DNA from: Agapetus fuscipes | Taxonomy: Eukaryota; Arthropoda; Insecta; Trichoptera; Glossosomatidae | Direction: 5' to 3' | NCBI GenBank assembly: GCA_951799405.1 | Contig: OX637344.1 | Span: 5,704,001 to 5,768,000, forward strand | Length of the DNA: 64,000 nt | Made by a program: the position numbers and the translations under genes | The notes under the pieces: generated by a model | The model's database searches: none | Seen by the model: only the letters and a program-made list of their open reading frames with translations | What the model was told of the DNA's origin: nothing | Shown here: positions 29,520 through 40,507 of the stretch, piece by piece | Layout of the letters: every line of letters begins with the position of its first letter | Numbering within the stretch: position 1 is the stretch's first letter

Positions 29520-31090
29520 TACACTTCATTTGTGAACTTCAGGCTGTATTGAAAAAGGTGAGTAAATAGGTACCTACTGAAGTATTAAGTATGTTAATTT
29601 TACTTTTCATAATCAATTTGATAATTAGCTCTATCTAATCAATATGCAAAATAATCCAAATTCACAAAGTTGGAAATCGTATTTCAAGTAAAGGAATCAC
29701 TTCTGTGTTTTATATTGTGAAAATAAAAAAAAAGTTTGCCTAGCTTCTTAACAATAATACTTAACATGTGAGAATACAGCAGCAAAATAAACTGCTAAAT
29801 AACAACCACATGCATAGACTCCGCACAAATTTCAAATAACATTTTTTTCTTGTCGGGTAAACGTCTCACCCCTATCCCTATGTGAGTAGCGTCCTAAGCC
29901 ACCAATAAAACTTTTTTACTTTCTTGCTAGCTGTAGGCTATAGAAGAATGTATTGATTTGGTGAGAATTTTTTTTTTTCGAAGTTTTCACGGAAATGAGT
30001 TGTCCTGGTGCAGGACATGCCAAATAACACTATCTTGCATAACCGTCCGAATATGAATAACACGGCATTACAGCAACTTGAAAATTCAAGATGGCTGCCT
30101 TACAAAAAACAAAAATAAAATTGCACTTTTCTCAAAAACGGCTCCAAGATTTTTTTTTAAATTTTCAGAGTTGCCACTAATTATTTTTGACTTAATAAAT
30201 TTGTTATGGCAGCACTCTTGCTAATCTGCGTCTATGGGCTGCCATATGAAAAAAACAAACGATTGTGATTTTCTCGAAAGTCAAAGGGTTAACAAAAATA
30301 TAATGTTCTACAATATTATAGACAACATAAATTTATACAAAATTAAAAAAAATATATATGAAAAAAATAATATAAAGCACCGTTCACACGAACTGAAATT
30401 TTAAATCGAAAATATAACAAAAACCCATTACAATGCAAAATATTTCAATTTGTTTTAGATTTGACAGAAATAACAACTTTATCACTTGAATTCATCATCA
30501 AAGATTTGTAACTTTTTTGAAAATTCAAGATGGCTTCCCAAGAGCTGAAAATTTTAAATGCGATTTTCTCAAAAACGGCTCCAACGATTTTTATTAAAGT
30601 TTCTGTGAATCTTATTTAATAGTGCTATCTACCGATAATAATCATTGCTTCATCATAATCTCGTTGTAGAGAGTTGCAATACAAAAGAAAAAAAAATGAA
30701 AAATTCTCGACAGTTAGATGGTTAATAAAGAAATAATCTTCGATAAATGTAAGACAATAATGATAACTTATATATTGCTATCATTATTTTTTACAAAAAT
30801 AGAATCAGAAGTATATCCACCATACAAAGTGAAAAATTTCCATACAAAATGGATTTGTAATTTTCTTGGTAGTCAAAGGGTTAAAATTAGATAAAAGGCT
30901 GTGATTCTTAAAATTTAAAAAATACCAATAATAATCGGTCGTTACTTTTTCAAAATATAACGTAAAAGTGTACCCACCATACAAAGTCCTAGTTTGCATA
31001 CAAAATGGTTCAATGACCATCTAGATAATAATCTAGAATCTAAGTTGCAAAGGTATATAAACATTCAAAACTCATATACTTTTTAATCAA
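29520..31090. other. Intergenic AT-rich DNA with an imperfect duplicated block
   Basis: TGAAAATTCAAGATGGC and TCTCAAAAACGGCTCCAA(C)GATTTTT occur at about 30077-30160 and again at about 30518-30600, indicating a decayed repeat unit of about 430 bp. Similar ATTCAAAATGGCCGCC words appear at 47775 and 48385. A tail fragment of family A lies at 31020-31075. No gene. Confidence 0.5.
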
Positions 31091-31097
31091 ATGTTTA

Positions 31098-31404
31098 ATA
31101 ATTTATTTAGTTTAAGGATTTAAATCTAACACTGTTCTATATTTTCACTTTTATAAAAATAAAAAAAAGTTGTACTAACGTTTTCGATCTTAGATCATCG
31201 TTAGGTATACAATTTTTTTTTAAATGAAAGTCAATGAAATAAAATTCATTGACTTTCATAAAAAAAAAAAAAATTGCACCTATACCTGACGATGATCTAA
31301 GATCAAAAACATAAGTAAAATTAAATATATATATATCAATACTTATATAAAAGTGAAAATATAGAACAGTGTTTGATTTAAATCCTTAAACTAAATAAAT
31401 TATT
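31098..31404. repeat. Near-perfect palindromic element, about 307 bp
   Basis: Left arm ATTTATTTAGTTTAAGGATT ... GATCTTAGATCATCGT and right arm ACGATGATCTAAGATC ... AATCCTTAAACTAAATAAAT are inverted copies, as is the centre (AAAGTCAATGAA/TTCATTGACTTT). The whole unit folds into a single long hairpin. Non-coding. Confidence 0.8.
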
Positions 31405-31779
31405 GAAAATGAATTTTCACAGTGTTAATACACAAACCATACAAAATATATCAAATATTTAAACCTAGCAACCCAGCCATGCGACGTCGCATTTTTTTGT
31501 ACTTGATCTCTGTACCGAGTTCATTCCACTGACTTATATTTTTATATAGCGTCGGTAAATAAGCATCAACTTAAAAATGAAAATAAACACTTACTTACTT
31601 CTTTACTCAAGGATACAAGTAACATTCCAAAAAAAACACATAGGTACGACGGAAAAGCTAAAAAAAACCTAATGAAATGTAATTAAAGTAATTAAAAAAT
31701 ACCCTAATTTTGAAAAAATTACACCTGTGTTCATTCAAACATTTTTGTTCAGTGACACAATATCCCGCAAACTGAGTAC

Positions 31780-31960
31780 GGTCCTGTATTGTCTATGCTC
31801 GCTACGTTGGCAGTTAGCAGTTGGCAGCATTGTTCCGGTTGGCGTCCTCTGGGTGGTGCGGCTTGTTTTCCGTGGATAAAGTGATTGATTTATTTTTGCA
31901 AACTTTATCTCATTAATTTTGAGCGCCAACTTATATTTACTAAAACCATATCATCTTTTC
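31780..31960 (+). promoter_or_regulatory. Putative promoter/5' UTR of the chromodomain gene
   Basis: A short GC-richer patch (31795-31880, GCTCGCTACGTTGGCAGTTA) in AT-rich DNA precedes the coding start. A pyrimidine-rich acceptor (TCATCTTTTCAG, ending 31962) lies 8 bp before the ATG and suggests a spliced non-coding first exon. Its donor is not certain. Confidence 0.45.
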
Positions 31961-31970
31961 AGCCGTGGTA

Positions 31971-32210
31971 ATGCGAAAATCGAAGAAAGGCGACATGAGC
32001 AACGGCAATGATATCGAGAATGATCATGTTTCGGGCGGCGAGGACGCGGCAGAGAAAGAACCCGTGTTGACTGACGAGGCATCAGTCAACGAAGAGCCAT
32101 CTGAACCGGAAGACAAGATAAAAGATCCTCCGAAAAAGAGAAAGTCTAAATCCAAAAGTAAATCTAAGGACAAGCCTAAAAAAGACGAGGACGCCGAAGA
32201 GGAGTATGAG
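31971..32210 (+). CDS. Double-chromodomain protein, coding exon 1
   Basis: Gene-level note: six exons (31971-32210, 37301-37447, 38532-38684, 42769-42915, 43464-43588, 44708-44732) give 278 residues. Layout: basic/acidic N-terminus, chromodomain 1, lysine-rich linker, chromodomain 2, Ser/Thr/Arg tail. Chromodomains bind methylated lysine, typically of histone H3, so a heterochromatin or gene-silencing role is likely. No chromoshadow domain is present, so it is not a canonical HP1. This exon starts at ATG 31971 (MRKSKKGDMSNGNDIENDHV) and has a basic KKRKSKSKSKSKDKPKK nuclear-localisation stretch. It ends EEEYE before GTTAGT, which supplies the acidic patch and first aromatic residue of chromodomain 1. 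Confidence 0.88.
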
Positions 32211-32211
32211 G

Positions 32212-33490
32212 TTAGTGTTTTGTCAGTTAACCGGCTTTCAAACAACGTGAAGGCGCTATTGTGTTTACAATTTTTTAATGGCGGCATATTTTGTAATATA
32301 CATATATATTGACCAATCCCAACAAATATGTTCCATCGGTTCAGATTTATTTGATTTCAGTTTTCTCGTTGAATTCAAACAATTTGCCTCCTGTTGATGC
32401 TATCCATTTTTATTTCTTGTCTTAGGTAAGACACGAAAATTTGTATTGCTTTATTTTAATATCAAAGGTATAATTATATTTCACAGACACTAACATAGAT
32501 AAACTCTGAACCATACTTTAAAAAGGTGCTTCACATTGCCAGATTGCCAGGGAAAAAGCAAACAAATATTGTGTTGATTGCTAAGGACTCTAGAACCGTA
32601 GACCTGTGACGTTTGTCTGCTGATAAAAAAAAGTTTCAAATTTCCCTCGGCTGGTGAAGTCACAATTTTTTACGCCGATTCTGTGAACATTGGACTTCTA
32701 CATCTAAATATTCTATTACTTTTACCTGATATATTATTAAGTGGAGACTAAATACCAATTCTCATGCAGACCCAAGTTTGGTATGCGGCTGACCACCCAT
32801 GCTGTAGATAATGGTTCACTGCAAATGTCAGCCGTGTTTCAGGGAAGGTCGGCAATAATATGAATCCCCCAATGTTACATATCTTTGGAAGTTAGATTTG
32901 ATAAGACCCAGTTGCTGTAAGGTTGGATGGACCTTTGATGGCGGTTGAATACAAATACAAGTACACAAAAAATTTAACAGTGTTACATAAAATGGTAGTA
33001 AATCATAAAGAATAAAGCTGAAGAGACTCTTCAGCTTTTTTCTACGGTAGTAAATTCTCTATCTTCTATCTTCTGGTAATGCGATAGAATGGTGAAGGAC
33101 TAAACGGTTTTGGCTGTCTTTCGTTTCAGAATAAAGTACGTAATCTGGGAAGGGTTATAGCGTACAAAAACGTTGATAAAATAACGCAGAACATGTTTAA
33201 ATTTGTGAAATGCTGAACGTCGTTTTTATATGGGAATTGATCATTTCCAACTTCATCTAATTGACAGATTTTTGTTCCATATTCAAATTTCATTAAATGT
33301 GTTCGGTTTGAAATATTGTGAGAGGTTGAACAAAATCAAATTAATAAAATAAACTGGTAGGTACAAAATTTGAAAATGGAATAAAAAATCATATTATTCA
33401 TCAACAGCCTGTACCAAACAGAACTCTTTTTTAAAAAATGGAATTTAGCTTTTCAACTGTCAAAGTCATGAAAAGCGTTCAAGATTAAAT
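32212..33490 (+). other. Start of the first intron: SINE fragments and a hairpin
   Basis: Contains a 5' fragment of family A (about 32768-32861), a body fragment of SINE family C (about 32882-32925) and a LINE 3'-end-like stretch with an AT-rich tail (32925-33008). It also holds one solo copy of the 35-nt hairpin unit at 33009-33043. Confidence 0.6.
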
Positions 33491-33495
33491 AAATA

Positions 33496-34912
33496 AGTCT
33501 TTAATCTCAGTTACAAATATATGCACACATTTAAGGTTCATATTGAATGGATGCCCAAAAGGAAACACAAATGTTAGTTTGTGCATACACATAATGCATG
33601 TATATTTTCAAAATAAGACCCAACTGCAAATCCCAAATAACAACGGTGCAATTTATGCTGACTTAACTTTAAACAGGCAGAAGTGAAACAATTTGTACAC
33701 CAACTTACAAGTCGAGGCTTTATAATCTAAGTTGCATAAAAACATATGGTGGCTCTTTCAACATTTCTTTGATCCGTCTAATCTAATCTAATCTAAGTTG
33801 CAAAGATATGTTACATTGGAGATTCACATTACATGCATTCTCACAAACAGACACGTAAAGTTCGCGCTTGCACATGCCTCATGTGAACCTACAACATAAA
33901 AACCAAATTTCAAATGGGCCTACACCCTGCAACTCTTGCCATCCTTCCTTGAAACAGGGGTGACATTGGCAAAGTGAACCATTTTCACAGCATGGGTGGT
34001 CAGCCGCATACCAACCTATAAGTCAAGGAACATACACGACAAATTACATTTCAAAACATATAATCTAAGTTGCAAAGATATTTTGTCATTTTAGACTCAT
34101 ATTAAATACATGCCCAAAAGTAAGCACATTGTAAGTACATGCTTTCACATGCTGCATGTGTACATAAACTTTGAAACTCCTACCACTTTCTCTGAAACCA
34201 GGGGGGCATTGGCAAAAGTGAACCAAGTTTTACTACATACTCGATCTTCTTACTTAATATTCAACTTTCTATGTGCAAACTTGAGCTCGAATCGTCCATA
34301 CGAGGTAACAAATCAAAGCTAACATGAAGAAAATATGAATTTTGTATCATCAATAGATCGTGAAAAAAGGAATTCATTTTTTCCGAATATAAGTGGCAAA
34401 GGTATTGGGGATTCACAAAATATGCATTCTCACAAGCTCACACGTATAATTTCGCGCTAACACATGCCGCATGTGGACCTACAATTTAAAAACCCAATCT
34501 CAAATGAACATAAGCCCTGCAACTCGTGCCGTCCTTCCCTGAAACAGGGGTGATATTGGCAAAGTGAACCATTTTTTACAGTATGGGTGGTCAGCCGCAT
34601 ACCAACCTATAAGTTTAGGAGCATAAACACAATGATCTAAATCTAAGTTGCAAAGATATGTCTTGATATGTATGATATTAAAGATATCATTTAAGATTCA
34701 CATTGAATGCATTCCCACAAGCAGACATGCATAATTTCACACTAACGCATGCCGCATGTGGACCTACAATATAAAAACCTAATCCGAAATGAACTTAAGC
34801 CCAACAACTCTTGCCGACCTTCCCTGAAACAGGTGTGCCATTGGCAAAGTGAATCATTTTCTGCAGCATGGGTGGTCAGCCGCAAACCAACCTCTAAGTC
34901 AAGGAACATACA
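33496..34912 (-). repeat. Cluster of five family A repeats in tandem orientation
   Basis: Copies at about 33496-33716 (diverged), 33777-34030, 34058-34233, 34380-34622 and 34633-34912, all with the tail to the left. They differ from each other by many substitutions, so they are independent insertions or old duplications rather than a recent array. They lie in the first intron of the chromodomain gene. Confidence 0.8.
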
Positions 34913-35287
34913 CAATAAATTGTTTTTAAAATCAATAAACAATAATATGGACATCCAAAACAATGATCTATCCTAAATTATCGTATTGATTTTATTTCTT
35001 CTAATATCAATCAATATGTATACAATATACATCAACGTTTGCAACTAGCTTTATTTAAAGCATCATTAAAACCTATAAATGATAATTTAATTATTTTTGA
35101 GATGTACACAGAAAACGTTTCCTTCTGCCCAATAGAACGACAGCATTCTTTTATTGGTATTAAGCAATGAAATTATGGTTAAAATACCAATTACAGTGTG
35201 AAAATGACAAAAGATATACAACTTTCATATACACCTCCTGAAATTTTAAAGGCTACAACATCTTTCATAACTGCAATCCATAGTACT

Positions 35288-35512
35288 TCTATAATCTATA
35301 ATCTAAGTTGCAAGGATATATTCATACAAAGCTCTTAGATGTATGCCCACAAACAAACACGTGTAGTTCGCGCTTACAAATGCTGATTGTGTACCTACTT
35401 ACAAATAAAATTCAAACCTCAAATAAACATAAGCCCCACAACTTTTGCCGACCTTCCCTGAAACAGGGGTGACACTGGCAAAGTGAACAATTTTTAACAG
35501 TATGGGTGGTCA
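35288..35512 (-). repeat. Family A repeat, 5'-truncated
   Basis: Tail TCTATAATCTATAATCTAAG, subgroup with CTCTTAGATGTATGCCCACA. Ends at GGTGGTCA, lacking the first 25 bp. Confidence 0.85.
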
Positions 35513-35765
35513 CTTCAATGTACTTCAATATCTTTAAATGAGCCCAACTTCATTTGATATAATGTCCATGAAGCTCAATTGTTTTAAGTTATTGGGCGAT
35601 GCCGTCTCGCTATAATAGTTACAATGATCACTTCAAAATAAGATTTCTTCGCTCATCTTTTCCATTTTCTGAAGAACAGCCATTCCCAAATTTACAAATC
35701 CACAAAACTATTGAATCTCATTTATAAAAAAAAGGCAGGATAAAATCTGCGGGGTCAGCTAGTAA

Positions 35766-36007
35766 AGAATAAAGCTGAAGAGACTCTTCAGCTTTATTCT
35801 ACGGTAGTAAATCATAAAGAATAAAGCTGAAGAGACTCTTCAGCTTTATTCTACGGTAGTAAATCATAAAGAATAAAGCTGAAGAGACTCTTCAGCTTTA
35901 TTCTACGGTAGTAAACATAAAGAATAAAGCTGAAGAGACTCTTCAGCTTTATTCTACGGTAGTAAATCATAAAGAATAAAGCTGAAGAGACTCTTCAGCT
36001 TTATTCT
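35766..36007. repeat. Five-unit tandem array of perfect hairpins
   Basis: Each unit holds AGAATAAAGCTGAAGAG, a single A, then CTCTTCAGCTTTATTCT (a perfect 17-bp stem). The starts are 35766, 35818, 35870, 35921 and 35973, so the period is 52 (once 51). Spacers read ACGGTAGTAAATCATA. The right edge continues as the inverted spacer (TATGATTTACTACC), and then a LINE 3' end follows in reverse. Confidence 0.92.
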
Positions 36008-36180
36008 ATATGATTTACTACCTTTTTATGTAACACTGTTAAATTTTTTGTGTACTTGCATTTGTATTCAACCGCCATTCCGTTAAGGGTGGCTAGTACC
36101 TGCACAGATGAGTTTTGAGTTTGTTCTGTCCTTGCACACTCCTTTTATCTCAATGACTCTTCACTTTTTCTCACTCTGCA
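36008..36180 (-). repeat. RTE-like LINE 3' end, with extended tail
   Basis: On the minus strand TGGCCACCCTTAACGGAATGG, then CGGTTGAATACAAATGCAAG and AATTTAACAGTGTTACATAA lead into the hairpin array. The same tail occurs in plus orientation at 32925-33008, also next to a hairpin unit. Confidence 0.6.
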
Positions 36181-36214
36181 GGTTCTGGTCATTTGTAATC
36201 TTACATACCTAATC

Positions 36215-36400
36215 AATCCATTCTTTTGACATTCCCTTTGGACCCTTTTTTGTCAGTCATTGGTATGGCATATACAGAGTGTAAAAAAAGGAAATGTGTG
36301 AATAAAGTGATGGATATGAATGCACTAAGAGAAGTATGTTGGGATAGGAATGAGTCTAGGAGATGCTGGAGATTTTCTGGCCACCCTAGTGAAACAACGG
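36215..36400 (+). pseudogene. RTE-like LINE RT C-terminal fragment
   Basis: Reads KVMDMNALREVCWDRNESRR CWRFSGHPSE, aligned with the end of the 62570-63208 ORF (MTLNEMKEVCKDRKEWR). Surrounded by intron sequence. Confidence 0.55.
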
Positions 36401-36577
36401 CACCGTTACAGTTACAATTCATAGTCCATTCTTTCTTGATTCTCGAACTAGAATAATTTGTAATCTAGATTATTATAGTTCATCCCACCTCAATTTATAT
36501 TTTTAACCCCTTGCCTCATCCTGTTCATAGCATCTAAAACTTTCTCCTAAATACTCGTACCATCGGTGCTATCTTAG

Positions 36578-36779
36578 ACATTTTAGTCGCCCGTTGAGCC
36601 CACCCTTTGACAAACTAATGATGGATTTGTATGAAGACCTGTCAATCCAAGATGGCCGCAACTGAACAGCTGATTTTTCTTCATACAAATATTACCAAAA
36701 TTTGGTAGGTGGTTATGAAACATTCAGCCAAGGCATCATTAATTTGTCAAAGCGTGGGCTCAACGGGAGACTAAAATGT
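36578..36779. repeat. MITE with 48-bp terminal inverted repeats
   Basis: ACATTTTAGTCGCCCGTTGA GCCCACC..TTGACAAA.TAATGATG at the left is mirrored at the right with few mismatches. Total 202 bp, non-coding, TSD uncertain. Confidence 0.8.
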
Positions 36780-37300
36780 TGAAGAATAGCCCTGTATGTT
36801 TTTTGTAGGTTGTTCTCTTGAAAATGTTGTGTTAACATTCCAAAAGCACTCGAGTTATTCAACTCAATTCTTGGAGGAAAACTTTGTTTCTATTTTTGCT
36901 TTATCAATTTACTTAACTGTATTAACCTTTTTGCTTCTGAATATTCTGGCTATATATTATATACCCCCAGTACAGAATACTTTTTCAAGCACATTTTAAA
37001 ATATATATTGTTTCCTACCTTAATTGATTGACGACACTTGTGAACAAACTATGTGCACAGTCCATTTATTCCAGTTTTTGTTATTCAAAAGCAAAAATCA
37101 CAAAAGCGTAGCACATTTCACTTGCAGACATTTGATTTCTTTAACGCAGATGTCAGGGATACGTTCAAAGTTGGATGACGTATATAATTGACAGCCGCAC
37201 TGTATGCAAGTTTACACTTGGCGCCTATGCATATCATGCGCAGTTAAAGGGTTAAAATATTATATCATTGGGCTATCATGAATACTATTTTTTATGGCAG

Positions 37301-37447
37301 GTCGAGAAGATTCTAGACTCGAAGACTGTGCGAGGTCAGACCCACTTCCTGATTCGCTGGAAGGGCTACCAACCGGAGAGCGACACGTGGGAGCCGGAGG
37401 ACACAGTCGCCTGTCCTGATCTCATCGCAGAGTTTAAGGCATCTCAG
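37301..37447 (+). CDS. Chromodomain 1 exon
   Basis: Acceptor TTTATGGCAG, donor GTCAGT. 49 codons in phase 0: VEKILDSKTVRGQTHFLIRW KGYQPESDTWEPEDTVACPD LIAEFKASQ. It has the classical chromodomain core, with three aromatic cage positions available: Y in the preceding EEYE, W of IRWKGY and Y of KGY. The SDTWEPE signature and C-terminal helix (CPDLIAEF) are intact. Function as a methyl-lysine reader is therefore plausible. Confidence 0.95.
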
Positions 37448-38230
37448 GTCAGTTGGAAATAAGTTAGTTACTTCATTTCTGCACCTCCAACTCACAAGTG
37501 CTCCAGCTAGATATGCTAACCTTAGTGCATTGTGTTTCAGCCGTGAGCAGGCAACAATTTGAGAATTTAATAATAATAATAATTTGACAACATTTTTAGT
37601 GCCTTTTTGTGAGTTCACCGCAAGGGCACTGCAGAGCCATAGCCCTACTGAATAGACATGTCTTCAATCCTGATTTATAAGAATTTGCACTCTCCACAGC
37701 TCTCAGCTCATGTGGTAAGGTATTGCACAGCAGAGGGCTGGCAATGCAAAAGGTTTAATCTAAATAATTGGCCATGTTGCCTCTGAAGGGAACCCTGAGT
37801 ATTCATAGCAGTGCTGCATGCAGATCTCAAAGTTTCCCGCCTACCCTCTACTGTGTCCTCCACACATAACTGAGACATACAGCAGTGCAATGTTCTGCGA
37901 GGACTTAAATACAGATAAGCAGACTTTGTTCTGACAGAAAAACTGTGCTAGTGCATAATTATGCACCTATTTTATAGTTTCAATGTCTTCTGAAGCTTAA
38001 AATCATTTGAAGGCAATTAGAATCGGTATCAGAATTTTTATTTTATTAAACAGAAACACCACCCAACAGTATATCTACTGAACTTTTTATTTACTCAATC
38101 TCATTCATTGGGCATCAGATTTTTAGATATGCTGTGTAAAATCCCCTTTTTATAAGCCGTCTTTTGCGGTGGTAAAATTCTATCCAGAATTACAGGTGTT
38201 TGAAAACAAAAAAAAATATATTAGCCTGAT
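37448..38230 (+). other. Intron, no other feature recognised
   Basis: Mostly unique-looking sequence with an (AAT)n run at 37570-37582. Confidence 0.45.
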
Positions 38231-38237
38231 GAGAACG

Positions 38238-38440
38238 GATTGTCCTTCGCTGGGTTGAAAAATTCAAATACCTTTACCAAAGACCAGTCACCAAAGGCCC
38301 ATCCAGCCTTACAGCAACTGTTTCATGCTTGATAATTTATGCTTTCTATAGCAACGATCAAGCTCGCAAAGGTTTCTTCAGGTGTGATTGCCACGGAAAC
38401 AGTGTACACCAAATAAATCATCCTAATATTATTTATTATT
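38238..38440 (+). repeat. 5S/tRNA SINE family C, 3' part
   Basis: Body from CCTTCGCTGGGTTGAAAAAT to the tail AATCATCCTAATATTATTTA. The 5S and tRNA parts are missing, as expected for a 5'-truncated retrotransposed copy. Confidence 0.75.
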
Positions 38441-38531
38441 ATTTTATAAAGAAAGATTCTCAGTAATTAGGCGAACGACTAGAAAATAAGTGATTACTGA
38501 AGTGCTATAATATGTAGATTGTTTGTTGTAG

Positions 38532-38684
38532 TCCAACGGGAAGCAGAAGAGGAAATCCAAGTCAGCTGTGAAGGCAGGGGGGAAAAAGAAGAAAATAGAA
38601 AAAAAGAGACGAACTACCAGCCCCAAAAAGAGCTATGCATATGACGATGACGACGACGATGTGGATGAGAATGAAGAATATGAG
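38532..38684 (+). CDS. Double-chromodomain protein, linker exon
   Basis: Acceptor TTTGTTGTAG, donor GTAGGT. 51 codons: a lysine-rich basic stretch (KQKRKSKSAVKAGGKKKKIE), then an Asp/Glu run ending NEEYE. As with exon 1, the exon ends with the acidic patch and aromatic residue that precede the next chromodomain. The two chromodomains therefore share the same exon-boundary design, which suggests duplication of an exon pair. Confidence 0.9.
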
Positions 38685-38837
38685 GTAGGTGTTGCTCTGA
38701 CTTACAGGGACCCTGTGTTACTTGAGGTTTTCCCTGTTGAATATTATGTTTTTATTTTTCTAATCAACTACTTGGTACCGTGTTGACCCCAAAGAAGTCG
38801 CAATGTAGCGAGTGTAACCTAGTTATTTTCATATGTG

Positions 38838-39050
38838 AGGGAGTTGGCCTTACGCCAACTACTTTCTTATAGATGTGGTTTCCCCACTGTCATGAAAATG
38901 GGCTTTCATTTCTTGTGAAAGCTAAGTAAACCTTGCCGTTACTTTGATTTTGGGCTTAAAAGAAACTCTGAAATGTAAAATCCTTTCTGACACTGTTGAT
39001 GGGAATTGAACCCTAGCCCTCTGACCAGTGGTGTGACTATCTTACAAGCT
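38838..39050 (-). repeat. tRNA-SINE (family B), diverged
   Basis: GGCCTTACGCCAACTACTTT, TTTCTTGTGAAAGCTAAGTA, AACCTTGCCG and CTTTCTGACACTG match the family body. The tRNA head is decayed (GGGAATTGAACCCTAGCCCT). Confidence 0.7.
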
Positions 39051-40140
39051 AAAAAGCTAAGCATGCGTACCCTCAGAAATGAAAATAATGAATATTTTTG
39101 AGTAGATTAAAGATATATATCAATATTCGTGCTACTGCCATCTGTGAGGTAAAGTGGGATATTAATATTAGTCATTGCCGAACGAAACTCTGTTCTTTAA
39201 ACGTAATTGAGAAATGTATGCCTGTCTTTGTTTAACGTATGAAAAAGCTTGACCTCTGTAAGTTTGTATGAAGATAGTCGCTTAAGCTCTTTTAATTCTA
39301 AATGAAAACATACATTCCCTGATTGTGCTTGGAGATGTGGCTTGGAGTACGCATTATAATAATATTACGATATATGCTAAGCTTTTCGTCGATTAAATTT
39401 TACGATTCCAGACAGAAACTGTTTACAGATTTATGAATGACTTATGTATTGTGTTTTGAAAACACTGTCGCATCAGGTTCAAATATCAAAATAAATAACT
39501 TATTCCTTGTTTACGATCGATAATCCGGTTTTTTATGGTATACAATGAATTCCTGTGAAAATATAGTTGTACCTTGTAAGGATCTTAAGAGGCTATCGTC
39601 CTAAAACGCCGATGAGCACAGAGTATTGCCGATGAGTTTTGAGCGCTATATATAAGTAATGTTATAGTATACTCTCCATGCTAAACAGCGCAATGAAAGT
39701 ATACATTAAAGATTAAAGGTTCGAACACACAGTGTCGTGGCGCACAGGACAAAAAGAGATTATTTTTGCATTGTGTGTGATTACATAGTGTACTTACAAC
39801 TTTTCCCTCTGTCTGACAAGTGAGGGCCGTGAGACAGAGATACGTTTGTCTCTTTTTACTTTGACGTGATACAATAACTAAAAGCTTTGCACATAAAAAT
39901 GGTTTGTCGTCATTTCTTTTGACTAATAATGTTACATTGCTTCAAATTATAATATATGTGTACAGATCTGGGATGGCGATATCTCTTTCACAAATTTCTA
40001 TTGCACAGGGATGCTCCTCGATCACAAAAAAATAATTTACAACAAGAATTTCATATTTTCTACATTATTAGAAATCTTACCAATTATTTAATGTTGCCCT
40101 AAATGAATACAGCATGAGTTCTCAATATTTTTCGGGTGAC
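39051..40140 (+). other. Intron, nothing supported
   Basis: AT-rich sequence without a recognised repeat or exon. Confidence 0.4.
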
Positions 40141-40450
40141 GACTTGTATCCAGTCGTTATTCCGCTAGGGGTGGCCAGTACCTCTGTAGATATATTTCCA
40201 CTTTATTCATTTGTTCATATTGTAACTGGTTGACTAAAACTTGCAGGGTTTATGTTGATTTGAGGTTCGGTTTTGATTTGTAAGTACGCATCCAGCATTT
40301 ATAGGCGCGAGCTTACTCGTATTTGTTTGTAGGCATGCATTTTATATGAGTTTTGATTGTTAGTGCAGCTTTGCGGCTTAGATTATAGATTATTAAAGAC
40401 TGTAACTGTAACTCTGTCACCATTCCGCTAGGGGGGGCCAGAGCCTTTGC
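40141..40450. repeat. LINE 3'-end fragments around a family A copy
   Basis: Two minus-strand LINE 3' ends (40141-40200 and 40398-40445, both with ATTCCGCTAGGGG.GGCCAG) flank a plus-strand family A copy missing its first third (about 40225-40397). Confidence 0.6.
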
Positions 40451-40507
40451 AAAGTTGCCTCATTTTCAATATCGACAGACTTTGGTCGTTTTGAATATCG
40501 CTTATTT

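Noticed and set aside
31965..31970. GTG start two codons upstream of ATG 31971
   Set aside because: Non-ATG start in a eukaryotic gene is unlikely, and the ATG follows directly after a splice acceptor.
35766..36007. Histone-type 3' stem-loop array
   Set aside because: Stems are 17 bp with a one-base loop, unlike the 6-bp stem and 4-nt loop of histone mRNAs, and no histone gene is nearby.
37560..37590. CRISPR-like or other direct-repeat array
   Set aside because: Only an (AAT)n microsatellite, with no spacer-repeat structure. No CRISPR is expected in an animal genome.
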